In this document: in pieces, positions 12,554-24,348 of the stretch
How positions within the stretch are numbered: position 1 is the first letter of the stretch
Layout of the letters: each line of letters begins with the position of its first letter
Origin: Hansfordia pulvinata
Taxonomy: Eukaryota; Ascomycota; Sordariomycetes; Xylariales
Assembly (NCBI GenBank): GCA_006538405.1
Contig: BJKQ01000007.1
Coordinates: 2,728,001 to 2,792,000, forward strand
Direction: 5' to 3'
DNA: 64,000 nucleotides
The notes under the pieces: model-generated
Databases searched by the model: none
Seen by the model: the letters and a program-made list of their open reading frames with translations, nothing else
What the model was told of the DNA's origin: nothing
Translations under genes and position numbers: made by a program

Positions 12554-12997
12554 CTAACCATCGTGAATCTGTACATAGCTGTCCGAAGCCCGCTCATGGT
12601 AAGTGACCCAATCGGACTTTTTCATGCAATACAACACTGGATTCTCGCTATCGTCAGACTTCCGCATGACAACAACACCTTTTTCGGAGTGACGACCCTT
12701 TCCATATATGCAGTCGTAGTACCACTTTGTCTGATCGTGAGGAGTGCTCGGCTCGGCAAAGCTGTCAAGATGGTGCCATCATACATCAGCTTGGTAGAAT
12801 AACGAAGGCTTCGGATCGGTCGCTGGCACCTTTGCCAGCGCAGCCAGATGTCGATGTGTCTCATGGTGTCCGGTAACTTACACGACGACGACATTCCGAG
12901 GGGCCAGGTTCCCGAGGTCCGCTGGGGCAGCGACGACGGAGCCCAGCGTGCCCAGGCAGCTTACAGAGGCGAGAGCCGAGACGGCGGACAGGTGCAT
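12554..12997 (-). CDS. Small secreted protein (candidate effector), two exons
   Basis: A 107-residue protein visible only after splicing. Exon 1 (12882..12997) begins MHLSAVSALASVSCLGTLG, a classic signal peptide ending VVAA-PA. A GTAAGT donor at 12881 and a TTGACAG acceptor at 12762 bound a 120-nt intron, and the phases match (2 then 1). Exon 2 (12554..12761) encodes a polar mature region with the pair KWYYDC and VLYCMKK, so two cysteines that could form one disulfide, and ends at TAG 12554. The mature protein is about 85 residues. I do not recognise a family. Small size, signal peptide and paired Cys are effector-like or antimicrobial-like traits, but that is inference. It lies between the NACHT gene and a phosphotransferase, with long noncoding flanks. 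Confidence 0.65.
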
Positions 12998-13918
12998 CTT
13001 GCTTTGGTATCCGGATAGGTCTCATAGAAACCAGAGTGAAGTGATAAGTAGGAGCGCCGGTTGCGACCAGGAGGTCTGTTGATATGGTAGATTTGAACTG
13101 TTCACTCTGGATGGATGGTAGAGACAGATCCCATTGGAAAAAGACGAGGCCAGGTAACTGTAAAGGAAATATATATTGAGGTCCCGGGACATGATTTCCT
13201 CTGTCGCCTCGTGCCTCGTTCGCCCTCTCAAAAATAGATGCTGTGGTAAAGTCCGACAATAGCCCCCTCATAAATGCCAATGCGGAAAGTTCCGAGAATG
13301 CAATAACGGGCCGTAAGGGTCATAGCAAGTTATAAAGCCTTGAGGCTCTCCAGATGCCCCATCACACATGTGGCCTTCCGGAGCTAGCCGGACCGTCGTC
13401 GCCTACAAATAGCGTTCAGCATCACGGCACTTGGCCACTTGACGAGACGGGCGGCGATCGTTGCTATCTGTGAGTGGCGGGAGAGACTTGCCTTCGAGGC
13501 AACACTCCGTGCACGATTTCGTAATGCGAGGCTGGCTCGAGCGAACGCCGACCGGGCGACAAGTCTGGTGGGGGTCTATTGCCCCTCGGCCGACCAGCTT
13601 AGCAGTCTCACCTCGCAGCTACTCGGTACTCTCCGCGGGTCTCACGGAATGATTGACGGGAGCTGGCTTCTTCACTAGTATCCTGGAATACGCTGAGCCT
13701 CCCCTTCTGGAAGCGCTACCCGGTCCCGTGTGCCCGAATGATTCGAGCCTGGTCACGAACGCCGCCGTAACCGAGAGATCTCAAGTGACGTTGTCCGTGG
13801 GAGTCGCCTCTCGCTGGTCCGTCGGATGCGCTTCCAGCTGCCTTTACCCACCGCCTGAAGAGAGGCCAGGGGAACAAGGGAGGACAAGCTGCCTGGCATG
13901 ACGCCCAGTGAGGGAGCC
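12998..13918. other. Intergenic, promoter of the small secreted protein gene
   Basis: 0.9 kb. Reading on the minus strand, a TATATATT stretch lies about 170 bp upstream of the secreted-protein ATG (near 13166..13173). No other gene is supported. Confidence 0.45.
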
Positions 13919-15165
13919 TCAGCCGCTGTCCGCGTTGAAGAGATCGAAGACAGCGTCGTAGAACCCGATCCGGCCGTCCTCGTAAAGCCACAGGGCGTGT
14001 GCCAGGTGCTGGACCCTGGTGTTCGCCAGGATCGAGGACAAGCTGTCGTCCAAATGCCTTGCCTTCTCCGCTTGTCTTGCCGACTCGACGTAGTCATCCC
14101 GCTCCAGCAGCCGTTCTCGATCGTGTTCATCCTCGACGTAGGCGGGCCCATCCATCATCGGAGGCACCATGGATACAGTCTTGGCAAACTCGACCATCTC
14201 CCACGGGCCCACGAACGAGTCTTCCCAGTCTATCACGGACAGGATATTACATTCGCGGTCGACGATTATGTTGCTGCTGTACAAGTCGGTGTGCACCAGG
14301 GGGAAAGGCCCTTCGCGGAAGGCGTACGACGCTGCGAGCTGCACCAGCCTGTCCGGGAATGAGCGGATCGCTTTGAGGAGGCCGTCGACATATTGCGCCG
14401 GGGTCCTCTCTCGGACAAAGTCGTCACTGAAAGGGTACTTGGCTCTTGTCGCCCAAGCCTGGAAGAACTGTGATGCCGAGTCGAAAGGGCCGCCGATGCC
14501 CGGGATGGGTCCCACCGAGTACGTGCTGTCGGGGAGCTTTGTGATGCTCCCGATCTGCGGGAAGCGGATGCCGGACATCTGAACCTGGCTCGGACACATA
14601 CTATGTTCAGCCATCCCCAATCCAGTCCCGGACGGCCACCTGCACTCACCTGGATGTCAGCTATGGCAGCATAGAACTTTGGCTTATGCTCGGCCGGCAT
14701 CTGGCCCTGGTGCACATGGTAGCCACCAAACGAGTCCATCGCTGTGTCTCCTGGGATAAACTCCATGAGAATGAAGGGGACCTTTGCTGGGTTTTCGCAA
14801 GTCGTCTCGTACGCGTAGACTTCGGGCACGGGGAGGCCTGATCGGTCGCGGAGGCACATCATCGTGTGAGCCTCGTGTGTCAGGCGCTCGGCTGATGCCG
14901 GGGTCGCCCTGCCCAGTTGAATGCGGGCCACCCAGCAGGTGCCATCGCGGAAGTGAAGCCGCCGGACGAGGTTCCGTCCTCCCTTGCTGTACTCGCGTGA
15001 CGGGTGACACTCGGTCTGCTCCTGGCTTTTGGTTCGTTGGGCTTTGTTTTCGACGGCGTACCGTACGAGGCCGTCCCAGTGGATATCGCCCCATCCCTCT
15101 ACCGGGCTGCCGGCGGCTATCGTGGCCCAGTTCAAGGTGACATCGTCGACTGGGACTGGAGACAT
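13919..15165 (-). CDS. Aminoglycoside phosphotransferase (APH)-fold protein
   Basis: A 393-residue protein of the APH/choline-kinase fold group, which is very large in filamentous fungi and mostly uncharacterised. Exon 1 is 14650..15165 and exon 2 is 13919..14584, joined by a 65-nt GTGAGT-CAG intron in phase 0. The catalytic loop reads LVHTDLYSSNIIVD (His-x-Asp and Asn of the Brenner motif) and the metal-binding motif is VIDWEDS. The N-lobe has a glycine-poor ATP-binding segment followed by LPVPEVYAYET and PFILMEFIPGD, typical of fungal APH proteins. The substrate cannot be predicted; fungal members are not usually antibiotic-resistance enzymes. The start is the first ATG of the frame. Confidence 0.85.
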
Positions 15166-17305
15166 GGTGGCGGCTGGGGGGCTTCTTGGTGTGTCTGCTC
15201 AGTGGGTTTGGTGGGGTCAGCGGGGGACCGGTGATAGTTGGGCATTGGAGGACGTTTGGCGTTGGCGGTTCAGCAAGGTACATCTGATACGAGTATGGAC
15301 GAGATTGGGACGGAACCAAGCCAACGTCTGAAACACGGGGTGAAGCGTCAGCTTATCGATAGGCAAGCTGCATTAGATATTCGTACCTGGAAACCCTCAG
15401 GAAATACATCGGATATCCGGCCGTACACCTTTCAAGGGAATCATTGCTGCCCTGGTCGAACTCGATGGCTCCTCAATCTACGTGCCCTCAGGAGAATGCT
15501 GCTGATACGCGCAGCACCTGGTTACTCGGTCTGCAATATAGCGAATCGGCGAATAGAGATCGAGCTAGATCCCTGCGTATCTGGCTTCGGGAATCTGTGG
15601 GAAAACGAACAGGGTCACGGATTCGCCAGCTGGAAAGGTTGTGTGTGATGGACGGGTCACTGCCTGGAATACACTCATTACCGATGGGTTTCAATGTATC
15701 TTGGCTAGGGCCGGCCACGACGAAGTCGACCCCGTCGGTCAGTCGGTTTCTTCGTTCGTCTCTGCAGTCACGTGGCATGCGGATATTCACTGCGCACCAG
15801 CAGGGCAAGAAGGGCAAGCAATGCTGTTGGATACCGGCATGAGCGTGTAAGACCTGGAATCGCAGTCTCGATCGCGAGCAGTGGACGGCCTGGTGGTTGG
15901 GCAAGGATGCGAGGCGGCGCAAGAACCTGGACCGCCTACCTGGTCTCGCTTGTTGGATCGTGAAAAGCGTCTCTTTCAAATCACCAATCACCCCTTTAAT
16001 ACCGTAACAGTTTATATTGCAAGGCACGACAACCCGTACGTAGCTGGTCGAGATGGTGTAGCGAAGGACAACGTTCTGAAGCCGAAGCCCAGGCCGTTCC
16101 CATCCGATCCGCCAGCCAACTCGCTTACCTACTTACACATATGAAAGATGCCAGGGGTCCGGCGCCTGCTGGCACGGGTGTGGGTGGCGGCAGCAATCAA
16201 GGCAAAGCAGGCCCACTGCAGGCCCAGGGATTCTACCCAGCACTCACGCCTCGCTTTCGGCCACCGCTGTAAGGAGCAATCTCATGAGGGGTTGCCGTCT
16301 TTCCACGGATTCCGCACCAGGCCCAGGCAGAAGCATCCCGCTGTGGGATGTTGAGCGTGACCTGCGCAGGCACGGGCATCTACTCCTTGCTATTCACGAC
16401 CCATAAGTTCAGAAGCGCCTCGAATCTCTGCGGGGTCCTTCTTGATATTGGCATGTTGGTGCTTGCGTCTGGCGCAGAGTAGTGAAGCGATCGGGCCCGG
16501 CTTTCAGTGCCGCGCTCCCGAACTCTCGCTCTCTGCCAGTGGACCCCGCCTGCGAGATCATGATGTACCCAATCCTGAAAGCAAGATACAGAAGAAAGAT
16601 TAGTTCGTGTATACACAGCCTGATCGCGGCAGCATCTTCCGCGCCGGCCTCGTCATCTCAGGGTAATCTGTTCCCGAGACAACAGGAGTGCGAGCTGCTG
16701 TCTTCGTCAGACTCTTTTTGCCCGAGTGAGTGGCCCCGGTCCAACAACCGTCGGCGATAATGGAAGCAGGTGAGGCAGGGAGTACTCGTAGAAAGGGCCT
16801 GCGCATACGAGTCTTCCGTGGAGAGAACCACGATGGACAGAAGCACCGCATGAACAGGGGCGGCTAGCAGGGGTCATGGGTCAGGGGCGCTCGGCCCGGG
16901 GGGTTTGGCCCGTTTGCTGTCTCTCACCTTGTCGTCGTCCCGTGTTAGCGGGCAGAGTCCGAGTAGATATGGCAGGCAGTAAGAGGCTCACAATTCCGCC
17001 CCTACTTTCCCCTTCCACAGACACAGACCAGCGCCCACATCCAGCCATGATCGCTTACACGGGCCGAGCCTCTCAACGGGCCATCCCAAGGCGAACGAAC
17101 CCCCGACCCGTGCGCGTATTGGGCCCGGAGGCTGGCCGGCTGGGCATTGCCGTTCAGGTTTCACAGCTTCCCTTTGCTGGGCCCTGACAGGCGGCGGCGG
17201 CCTATCAGTTCGCGCCCAGCTACACCACCCCGGGCCAAGCCAAGCGACGCAAATGACTATCCTACGGAGGTTTTCTCATCAACGGCACTGCCGGCGGGCA
17301 TCCTG

Positions 17306-17309
17306 GCAG

Positions 17310-17346
<37 letters not shown>
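17306..17346. repeat. CAG trinucleotide microsatellite, noncoding
   Basis: About 13 uninterrupted CAG units roughly 850 bp upstream of the AA9 start codon. It lies in no credible coding frame. Confidence 0.85.
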
Positions 17347-17347
<1 letters not shown>

Positions 17348-17918
17348 GCCGCTCTAGAAGAACCATCCGTAGAACGCTCGGCAGAGGCCGAGAATGTCCA
17401 CCAATCAGCCGCGGGTCCTGGAAAGTCTCGCGGGTTTCACCCCCCGGCCCGGCGGAGCCTCTCGACCGCCAACCCACCCGGAGCGCGCTTCCAGGTCTTC
17501 CTCCCCCTCCCCTCCCCTCCCCTCCCATATTTCGTCGTCGTACGGAGCGCAGCAGCCCCCCCAACCCCCCGGCTCCGTTCCGTTCCAAGTAAATTGGTGC
17601 GGATGGCCCTCCCGGCGCCCTTTCCGGCTGGCTTGCGGGGCGCCACACACTTTCCCTCTCCCGAATGCGGTCCGGAGCCTCGTCGACTTTGGGACGGCGC
17701 TTTGCGAGTACGAGTCGCTCTGCTATACCCGAACTCTCGCTCAGCTGGAGTATAAGCGAGGTTTCGGGATCGACGGGGGGGCCAGCCCGTTTGCAAGGCT
17801 CCGGGGCCCCTGCTTCCGCCCCCCCCCCTCGGAAAACGCAACGACGGCGCGGCTATCCGTCGTGAGCTTCACCTGACGTCGTTCCGGGCAGAGAGAGGGG
17901 GGGCGGGCGTGAGTAGGA

Positions 17919-17924
17919 TATAAA
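17919..17924 (+). promoter_or_regulatory. Putative TATA box of the AA9 gene
   Basis: TATAAA within GGATATAAAGGTG, 266 bp upstream of the AA9 ATG. It is followed by a pyrimidine-rich leader that would be a 5' UTR of roughly 200 nt. A strong TATA box fits an inducible secreted-enzyme gene. Confidence 0.5.
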
Positions 17925-18189
17925 GGTGACGCTGTCTCGACTCAGCTGAGGCGCATCTGAGCTGGAGTCTACACGCTTCAATCAGCACTCGAGACACCTT
18001 CCTTCGTTCGCTTCCCCGCCCTTTACGGTTTCCATTCTTTCAACGCAACTCCCGGAGAGTCCATTCATTCAGACCAAGTGTCTATTCATTGTCTCACAGT
18101 CGCCTCGAGGGTTGTCGTTTGTGAACTTTAAACATAAAAAAAACACCACCAGCATCACCTTCCCGATTCTCAGACCACTTTTCCTCATC

Positions 18190-19435
18190 ATGTCCAGAGC
18201 CGGATACTCTTCGCTTTTCGCGGCCCTGGCTGCCGTCACCCGTGTCGCGGCCCACGGCCACGTCACCAACATTGTCATCAATGGGTAAGTCAAAAGAAGA
18301 CTCTCTGTCTTGCCGCCGGTGGCGTGCCCCCCCTCCCCTGAGCTAACCTGCTTTTTCTTCTCTCCCCAGCGTCTCCTACCAGGGCTACGACTCGACCAGC
18401 TTCCCCTACATGGAGAACCCGCCGACGGTGGTGGGCTGGACGACGAACCAGCCGGACAACGGGTTCGTGTCGCCGGAGCAGTTCGGCGCGGAGAACATCA
18501 TCTGCCACAACGACGCGACGCCGGGGGGCGGGCACGCCGAGGTGGCGGCGGGCGACAGCATCAGCATCCAGTGGAACACGTGGCCCGAGTCGCACCACGG
18601 GCCCATGATCGACTACCTGGCGGCGTGCGACGGCCCCTGCGAGAGCGTCGACAAGACGGCGCTCAAGTTCTTCAAGATCGACGCGGGCGGCGTCGTGGAC
18701 GGGGCCACGGCCCCCGGGACCTGGGCCTCGGACACGCTCATCGCCCACAACAACACGTGGCTCGTCAAGATCCCCGAGTCCATCAAGCCCGGCAACTACG
18801 TCCTGCGCCACGAGATCATCGCCCTGCACTCGGCCGGCCAGGCCAACGGCGCCCAGGCCTACCCCCAGTGCTTCAACCTCGCCGTCACCGGCTCCGGCAC
18901 CGCCGCCCCCGAGGGCGTCCTCGGCACCGCCCTCTACACCGCCGAGGACCCGGGCATCCTCTTCAACCTCTACACCGCCCCCATCGACTACACCATGCCG
19001 GGCCCCGCCCTCATCGAGGGCGGCGTCTCCTCCGTCGAGCAGAGCTCCTCCGCCATCACCGCCTCCGCCTCCGCCACCGTCGGTTCCGCAGGCGCCGCCT
19101 CCCCCTCCGCCTCGGCCACCAGCTCGGCCGACGCCGCCCCTTCCGCCTCGGGCACCACCACCACCGCCGCGGCCCAGCCCGCCGAGACGACCACCACCGC
19201 TGCCCAGGCCAGCCCCTCGCAGCAGACCACCACCCTGGCCACCAGCGCCAAGACCACGGCGGCCGCCCCCTCCCCCTCGCCCACCTCCGGCTCCGGCGGT
19301 GGTAGCGTCAGCGCCAACGCCGTCTACGCTCAGTGCGGCGGCAACAACTTCACCGGCTCCGGCGCGTGCGCCCAGGGCAGCTCCTGCAAGCAGTGGAACG
19401 AGTGGTACTACCAGTGCGTCCCCGACTCTGCCTAA
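18190..19435 (+). CDS. AA9 lytic polysaccharide monooxygenase with CBM1
   Basis: A secreted copper enzyme (formerly GH61) that oxidatively cleaves cellulose or related glucans; 386 residues. Exon 1 is 18190..18284 and exon 2 is 18370..19435, joined across an 85-nt intron within the NGVSYQGY block. The signal peptide ends at VAA, leaving His22 as the mature N-terminal copper ligand. The second ligand is His108 in SHHGPMIDYL, and the axial Tyr lies in AYPQCFNL. The catalytic domain (about 22-245) is followed by a Ser/Thr/Ala-rich linker of about 100 residues and a C-terminal CBM1 (VYAQCGGNNFTGSGAC onward, four Cys and aromatic residues). The full set of ligands suggests an active enzyme. Regioselectivity cannot be read reliably. 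A TATA box lies upstream. Confidence 0.95.
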
Positions 19436-20434
19436 GCTTGAGGAGTGGACTTGTTGAGCGGGATTGCTTGGCTTGGAGGGGTGACTGAGCGGGGGGTTGC
19501 TTCTTTTTTTCTTCTTCTTCTTCTTCTCTTTCGTTCTATCCATCTTCTCTCGGCCTGCTCGATCCTGACGGTGCATCGGGGATGCTTCCTCGGTCGTTCG
19601 TTGCAGGCGAGTGATTTGTCTTTGTGTCAAAGGGGTTTGGGGGGGGGGGGGGGGGGCTGCTTTGGAAAAGTGAGATTCGCCGGGTCGCACACACGGACGT
19701 TTTCCTCGGGGATGAAACCCCGGGCGGAAGTGTCTGTTTTGCGCGAGAAGGGGGGTGAGTGCGGCTGTGCTGATGACGTCTTTCTCTGTGTACATACCTT
19801 ACTTCCTGAGCTCGTTCTGAGCTGTATCAAATACGCATGACGTTTTCTGTCACTACGCGATGATGTATGGGTTGGTTTCCGAAAGACTCCTAGGAAGGGC
19901 GTGTCACTGCTTCAGATGGGTGTCTCGTTGTTCCCATCCGCTACTGTGGCCAGACAAATAGGATGAGGGAGATTCCTGAGCTGCCGAGGCGAGCTCTCCC
20001 GCTCCCGTAGAGGTCTTGGGCGGTGCTGAGGGGGTGTCAGTGCCGCGGCTCGGGACTCTGTGTGCAGAGCCATAGTCTCACGGGCCCGTTGCCATGCACG
20101 TAGCGTTGGGCGCGCGGGCGTGTGTCGGCAGCAGCGCACGCACCATGGCGGTGGATCATTCAAGACAGTACGCCTCCAGTGTAAGGCGATGAAGTTATGC
20201 TTAATCGTAGTGACGGGAGCTTCCAAAATGTGAATAACGAGTTGCAACATCGACTTGAAGGAGGAGAGGTTCTGTCTCTACCTTACATAGTCAGGGCAAT
20301 GACGTGAGGTACCGTGTACGAGTATTGCTGATGTACCCCATCGAGTTTCAAGTGGGTCTGCGTGGCGCGTCACACTTTCGATTGACACCCACGTCTCCCG
20401 CACCGCTTATTACTCACTCTACCCTCGCTTGACA
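19436..20434. other. Intergenic
   Basis: 1.0 kb between AA9 and the kinase gene. It has a T/C-rich stretch just after the AA9 stop, an 18-G homopolymer at about 19639..19656 and TACGAGTA at 20317..20324, 111 bp upstream of the kinase ATG. Confidence 0.55.
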
Positions 20435-21911
20435 ATGACCACCTCCATTCGTCAACTAACGCACAAAATTGCTCCGTCGATCCGAAGCTCTCTGCATCTT
20501 GTCAGTCATCCTCTACGCACGGTCACCACCAGCGCGATATCAAGACAGCCAATTCAATACCACCACATTGACGACGTGGAAAGGCTGGACCACTACCAGC
20601 CCGGCGAGTACCACCCAATCCAGATCGGGGATCAGCTTCACGACAGATATCGCGTGGTCCACAAGCTCGGCTACGGCACGTTCTCGACTACATGGCTTGC
20701 CCAAGACCAGTCGCGCTCAGGATATGTCGCGATCAAAGTCGGTACGGCTGACTCGGGCCAGAGCGAAATAGACATCCTGGCTCGGCTCACCGGCAAGAAG
20801 CCACCGCGCGGTCTTCGCAGCGGCTCGATCGACGCCCAAACATGGATCCCTCGTGTTTTAGATCGCTTCGAGATCCAGGGAGTGAACGGGACTCACCCGT
20901 GTTTTGTCACCACGCCGGCAAGATGCAGTCTCGCGGACACCAAAGACACCTCGGGCCCCGGGTTATTTCCGCTGGACACCGCTCGCTCGGTTGTCGCGCA
21001 GTTAGCTCTGGCCGTGGCGCACATTCATGACTCTGGATACGTCCATGGAGGTAAGTGTTCCACTCCGCCATCAGCACATCACCCATCTCCTGACTTGCAA
21101 TGAAGCTGCGGTAGTCTTCTTCAATGTCCTAATACGTTTCCTAGATCTTCATCTGGGCAACATTCTGCTTCAAGCGTCGTCTTCACTCAATCAACTCCCA
21201 AGGCTGGAGCTCTACGACCTTTTCGGCCCTCCAGACCCAGAGCCAGTTTCGCGGGCTGATGGGCAGCCACTCGGAGCCGGCGTCCCCACCAGCGTCTTCT
21301 CCCCAGTGTGGATGGGAGAGGCCAGCGAGAAGATCCCACTTTGTGAGTCGAGCCTCCTGCTCGTAGACTTTGGTGTGGCTTTCCGCCCTTTGCGGGAATC
21401 CAGATACGAGTCGTACACGCCCCTCGAGATCCGGCCTCCAGAGGCTCGATTCGAACCAACAACCCCCCTATCCTTTCCATCCGACATATGGAGTCTGGCC
21501 TGCACAATCTGGGCAATCATGGGACATAGGGCCTTCCTCGATTCCTTCCTATTTAATCAAGACGACGTCACCGCCGACCAGATCGATGCATTGGGGCCTC
21601 TGCCTGTCGAGTGGTGGGAGAAGTGGGAGGGAAAATTCAAGATGTTCGCAGGAAACGGGCAGGCCATGGAAGGCCGATCAGTCTGGTCATGGGATCAACG
21701 CTTCGAGACCAGCATCCAGAAGCCAAGGCGTGATTGGGCGATGGGCGTTCTCGGGGAAGCGGAAGCAAGTGCGTTTCTTGAGATGATTCGACGGATGCTC
21801 GCTTTCCGTCCCGCTGATCGGCCGAGTGCCGAGCAGGTGGTGCGGTCGGAATGGATGGTGCGTTGGGCCATTCCCAGCTGGAAGAGGGCAGTTGCATCAA
21901 GCTCACCATGA
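20435..21911 (+). CDS. SRPK-like serine/threonine protein kinase
   Basis: A 460-residue kinase of the fungal SRPK-like group, which resembles SR-protein kinases and is expanded in filamentous fungi. Exon 1 is 20435..21050 and exon 2 is 21145..21911; the 94-nt intron sits exactly in the catalytic loop, and splicing restores HGDLHLGNILL. The pre-kinase segment YQPGEYHPIQIGDQL is the SRPK hallmark. The Gly-rich loop is LGYGTFSTTWLA and the VAIK lysine is present. The DFG motif is LLVDFGVAF, and DIWSLACTIWAI is subdomain IX. HRD is replaced by HGD, common in this fungal group, and the catalytic Asp and Asn remain. The N-terminal 40 residues are basic and Ser/Thr-rich and could be a mitochondrial or disordered leader. 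The start is the ATG at 20435. Confidence 0.9.
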
Positions 21912-22748
21912 TAGAGTGGCTCTGCCACTCAGCAAGAACATGATCTCGCGAAGTGTCAGATGAACCCGGGCGATTGATACCTTCTAGCGAGAGCAATTGC
22001 AGGCACATTACACCGAGCCACGTCAAGATCCCTCAGCAGAAATTGCGCCGGATGGCACTGAGGCGGCGCGGGATCTGGAAGAAGCCCCCAACCACCATCT
22101 CGAATCATCGCACAATTAATATCTGTGAAAATTAATGATATCATGTAAGGACCATCCACGAAGAAGTCGTCATCGTCTCTGAAGCCGGTAAAGGGGTATT
22201 TGCCTCGTTTTCGCGGTGATCAAGTTGGCACCGCTTCTGCGCATATGACCCCGAGCAGATCGGGTACGTTGATGATGTATCTCAAGAGGTAGGTAAGGTA
22301 GATACCATACAAGTCCCCGCGATAGAGCCACGGACGGGAGCCTCCAGAAGAACCGGCAACAGATCGAAGACGGATCTCGGCAGTTAAGTGTGGGCCAATC
22401 CACCCACGCACCCACGGGGACCTTCCGACCGGGAGCATGGGCAGATAATACTAGAGTATACCCCCCGGCGCCGTCCACGCCCGAAGGAAAACCCCCACCG
22501 TTCTCCTCCAGCGCTCCCACCAGACAGACGACCCGAGCCGCATCATCCAAACTGCTCGACCCCAAGTTTAGCGCGGGGCAACCTTGCAAACAACCACCGC
22601 CCCATTCACAGCCGAAAAACCTGGTCCGCAAGACACGTACGTCGTGTTGCCACCACGCCAGAACCCCCCCCACCCGAAATTGATTTCTCTCTTTTGTCAC
22701 ATCAAGAAGAACACCAAAGACCAGGAGGAGGCGAACTGCAGCGCTCAG
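21912..22748. other. Intergenic
   Basis: 0.84 kb between two genes on the same strand. The frame of the downstream dehydrogenase stays open upstream of its ATG, but that part has no recognisable homology. Confidence 0.5.
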
Positions 22749-23627
22749 ATGGAGATCGCCGACCAGATCGTCCTGGTGACCGGCGCATCGCGGGGCCTCG
22801 GGGCCGCGGTCGCCCGGGCCTTTGCGCGCCAGGGCGCCCGCGGCGTCGTCGTCAACTACCTGTCCAGCGAGGCGGCCGCGGCCGCCGTGGCCGCCGAGTG
22901 CTGCGCCCTGAACCCCCCGAGGAGGAGAGACACGGCGACGGCCACGGCGATAGCCCTGCGCGCCGACGTGACGGACCCCGAGGCCGTAGCGGCCATGTTC
23001 GCCGCGGCCGAGGCGCACTTCGCCGAGGACCGCGACGGTGGTGAGGCGGTGGTGGGCGTCATCACGACGGTGGTCAACAGCGCGCTGGCGGGACCGTTCG
23101 CGTTCGACGGCGACGCGCGGCCCCGGCTCGCAGAGATCGGGTGGCCCCGGTTCGCGGGGCAGATCGAGGGCGCCGTCCGCGGGGCGCTGAACACGACGCA
23201 GGCCGCGCTGCCCGGGTTCAAGCGGCTTTCAACTGCTGCTGCCGCCGGTGGTGGTGGTGGTGGTGGTGGTGGGCGCATAATCAACATCGGCTCGAACCTC
23301 GTCTCGAATCCCGTGGTCCCCTACCACGACTACACGGCGGCCAAGGGCGCCCTGCTGGCCCTGACGCGCACGACCGCCGCCGAACTGGGTGACCCCGCCT
23401 CCGGGGGCGTCACCTGCAACATGGTCAGCGGGGGTTTGCTGCGGGCCACCGACGCCAGCGCCGCCACCCCGCCGGCCGTCTTCGACGCCGTCGCCGCCGC
23501 CACCCCGCTCCGCCGCGTCGCCACCCCGGCCGAGGTCGCCGACGCCGTCCTCCTCTTCGCCAGCCCCTGGGCCCGCGCCGTCACGGGGCAGAACCTCAAC
23601 GTCGACGGCGGGCTGGTCATGACCTGA
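22749..23627 (+). CDS. Short-chain dehydrogenase/reductase (SDR)
   Basis: A 292-residue classical SDR, nearest in style to 3-oxoacyl-[ACP] reductases. One exon. The cofactor motif is TGASRGLG at about residue 12, followed by VVVNYLSSE, which suggests NADP(H) preference. The NNAG equivalent reads NSALAG, Ser is in NIGSNLVS, and the catalytic pair is in YTAAKGALL. The C-terminal NVDGGLVM closes the fold. A Gly run (GGT codons at about 23246..23273) sits just before the IINIGS strand, where a loop is expected. The ATG at 22749 gives the standard distance to the nucleotide motif. The open frame begins further upstream, so a longer N-terminus is possible but unlikely. Substrate unknown. Confidence 0.9.
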   Translation: MEIADQIVLVTGASRGLGAAVARAFARQGARGVVVNYLSSEAAAAAVAAECCALNPPRRRDTATATAIALRADVTDPEAVAAMFAAAEAHFAEDRDGGEAVVGVITTVVNSALAGPFAFDGDARPRLAEIGWPRFAGQIEGAVRGALNTTQAALPGFKRLSTAAAAGGGGGGGGGRIINIGSNLVSNPVVPYHDYTAAKGALLALTRTTAAELGDPASGGVTCNMVSGGLLRATDASAATPPAVFDAVAAATPLRRVATPAEVADAVLLFASPWARAVTGQNLNVDGGLVMT

Positions 23628-24348
23628 CGGCGCGTATGCGTGGGTGTCTCGATGGTGGTGGTGGTGGTGGTGGTGGTGGTGGTGCGCCGGCGTGCTGCTT
23701 GGTGCCTTGGGAGCGACAGCATTCTTCCTCGTTCGCCTGCTCGTTATGCGGTGAGACGATGCTCTCCTCTTTTTTCACGCATCATTCCCGTGATGGTGTG
23801 TAGCGCGAAATGCGCGGGCCGAGTTGCTATCTTCCAAATAAGTATCTACGGATCTGCAAGTGCAAGACAAAATTCAGGATGGCGAGCGACACTGGACCTG
23901 CTAAGAAGATGGAGCTCTGTAAGGCAGTGCTTTGCTCAGTATATAAGAGAAGAAAAAAAAGTACAAACTGCGAAGAATTGTGTCGTCAAGTGAATTAGTT
24001 AGTCGTAGCGGCGATTTTGGGTTTCGGCGGTTCGGCCTGGTCTGAGATCAGATCTGACCCGGCTGGGATTCCCCCTGGCATTCCTCGAGGTGTGTGTGCA
24101 TCAGACCCGCGGAATGCCATGAACACCCGAGGCTGGATCAGCACCAGTCGGGAGAGCTGCCGGCACCGGCACCAGACTATCCCGGGAATGCGCCAGCAGG
24201 TCAGCCCGGCCCACAGACGGGCCTCCCTCCTCTCCCGTCCTCCTTATAAAACAAAATCAGTTCCCATGCTTGCCCCGAGATTTTACGCTGTTTCCTCATT
24301 GCCTCGTCAAATCAATCCTGCCACCCTTTCGCCCTCACGTCTGCCCGC
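23628..24348. other. Intergenic (convergent 3' ends)
   Basis: 0.72 kb between the convergent SDR and Gln-rich genes. It holds a TGG trinucleotide tract at about 23652..23684 and otherwise nothing recognisable. Confidence 0.55.

Larger units (their letters stand above)
15166..18189. other. Long intergenic region upstream of the AA9 gene
   Basis: 3.0 kb holding the promoters of the APH gene (left) and the AA9 gene (right). It has TACGAGTA at 15288..15295, TACTCGTA at 16783..16790, a CAG/GCA tract at about 17306..17346, C/T-rich runs near 17500, and a TATA box at 17919. Open frames across the GCA tract encode poly-Ala and are not credible genes. Confidence 0.55.

Noticed and set aside
15488..16027. 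179-codon minus-strand frame upstream of the APH gene
   Set aside because: No family features, and a competing plus-strand frame overlaps it.
17147..17755. Plus-strand frame through the CAG tract reading as poly-Ala
   Set aside because: No ATG in a sensible place, no homology, and it lies in the AA9 promoter.
19639..19656. Poly-G run as possible telomeric or G-quadruplex element
   Set aside because: A single homopolymer without telomere repeat units; more likely a simple-sequence tract of uncertain length.
18290..19795. 501-codon minus-strand frame over the AA9 gene
   Set aside because: Antisense shadow of a GC3-rich gene: poly-Gly/Ala/Val with no domain, while the plus strand encodes a complete AA9-CBM1.
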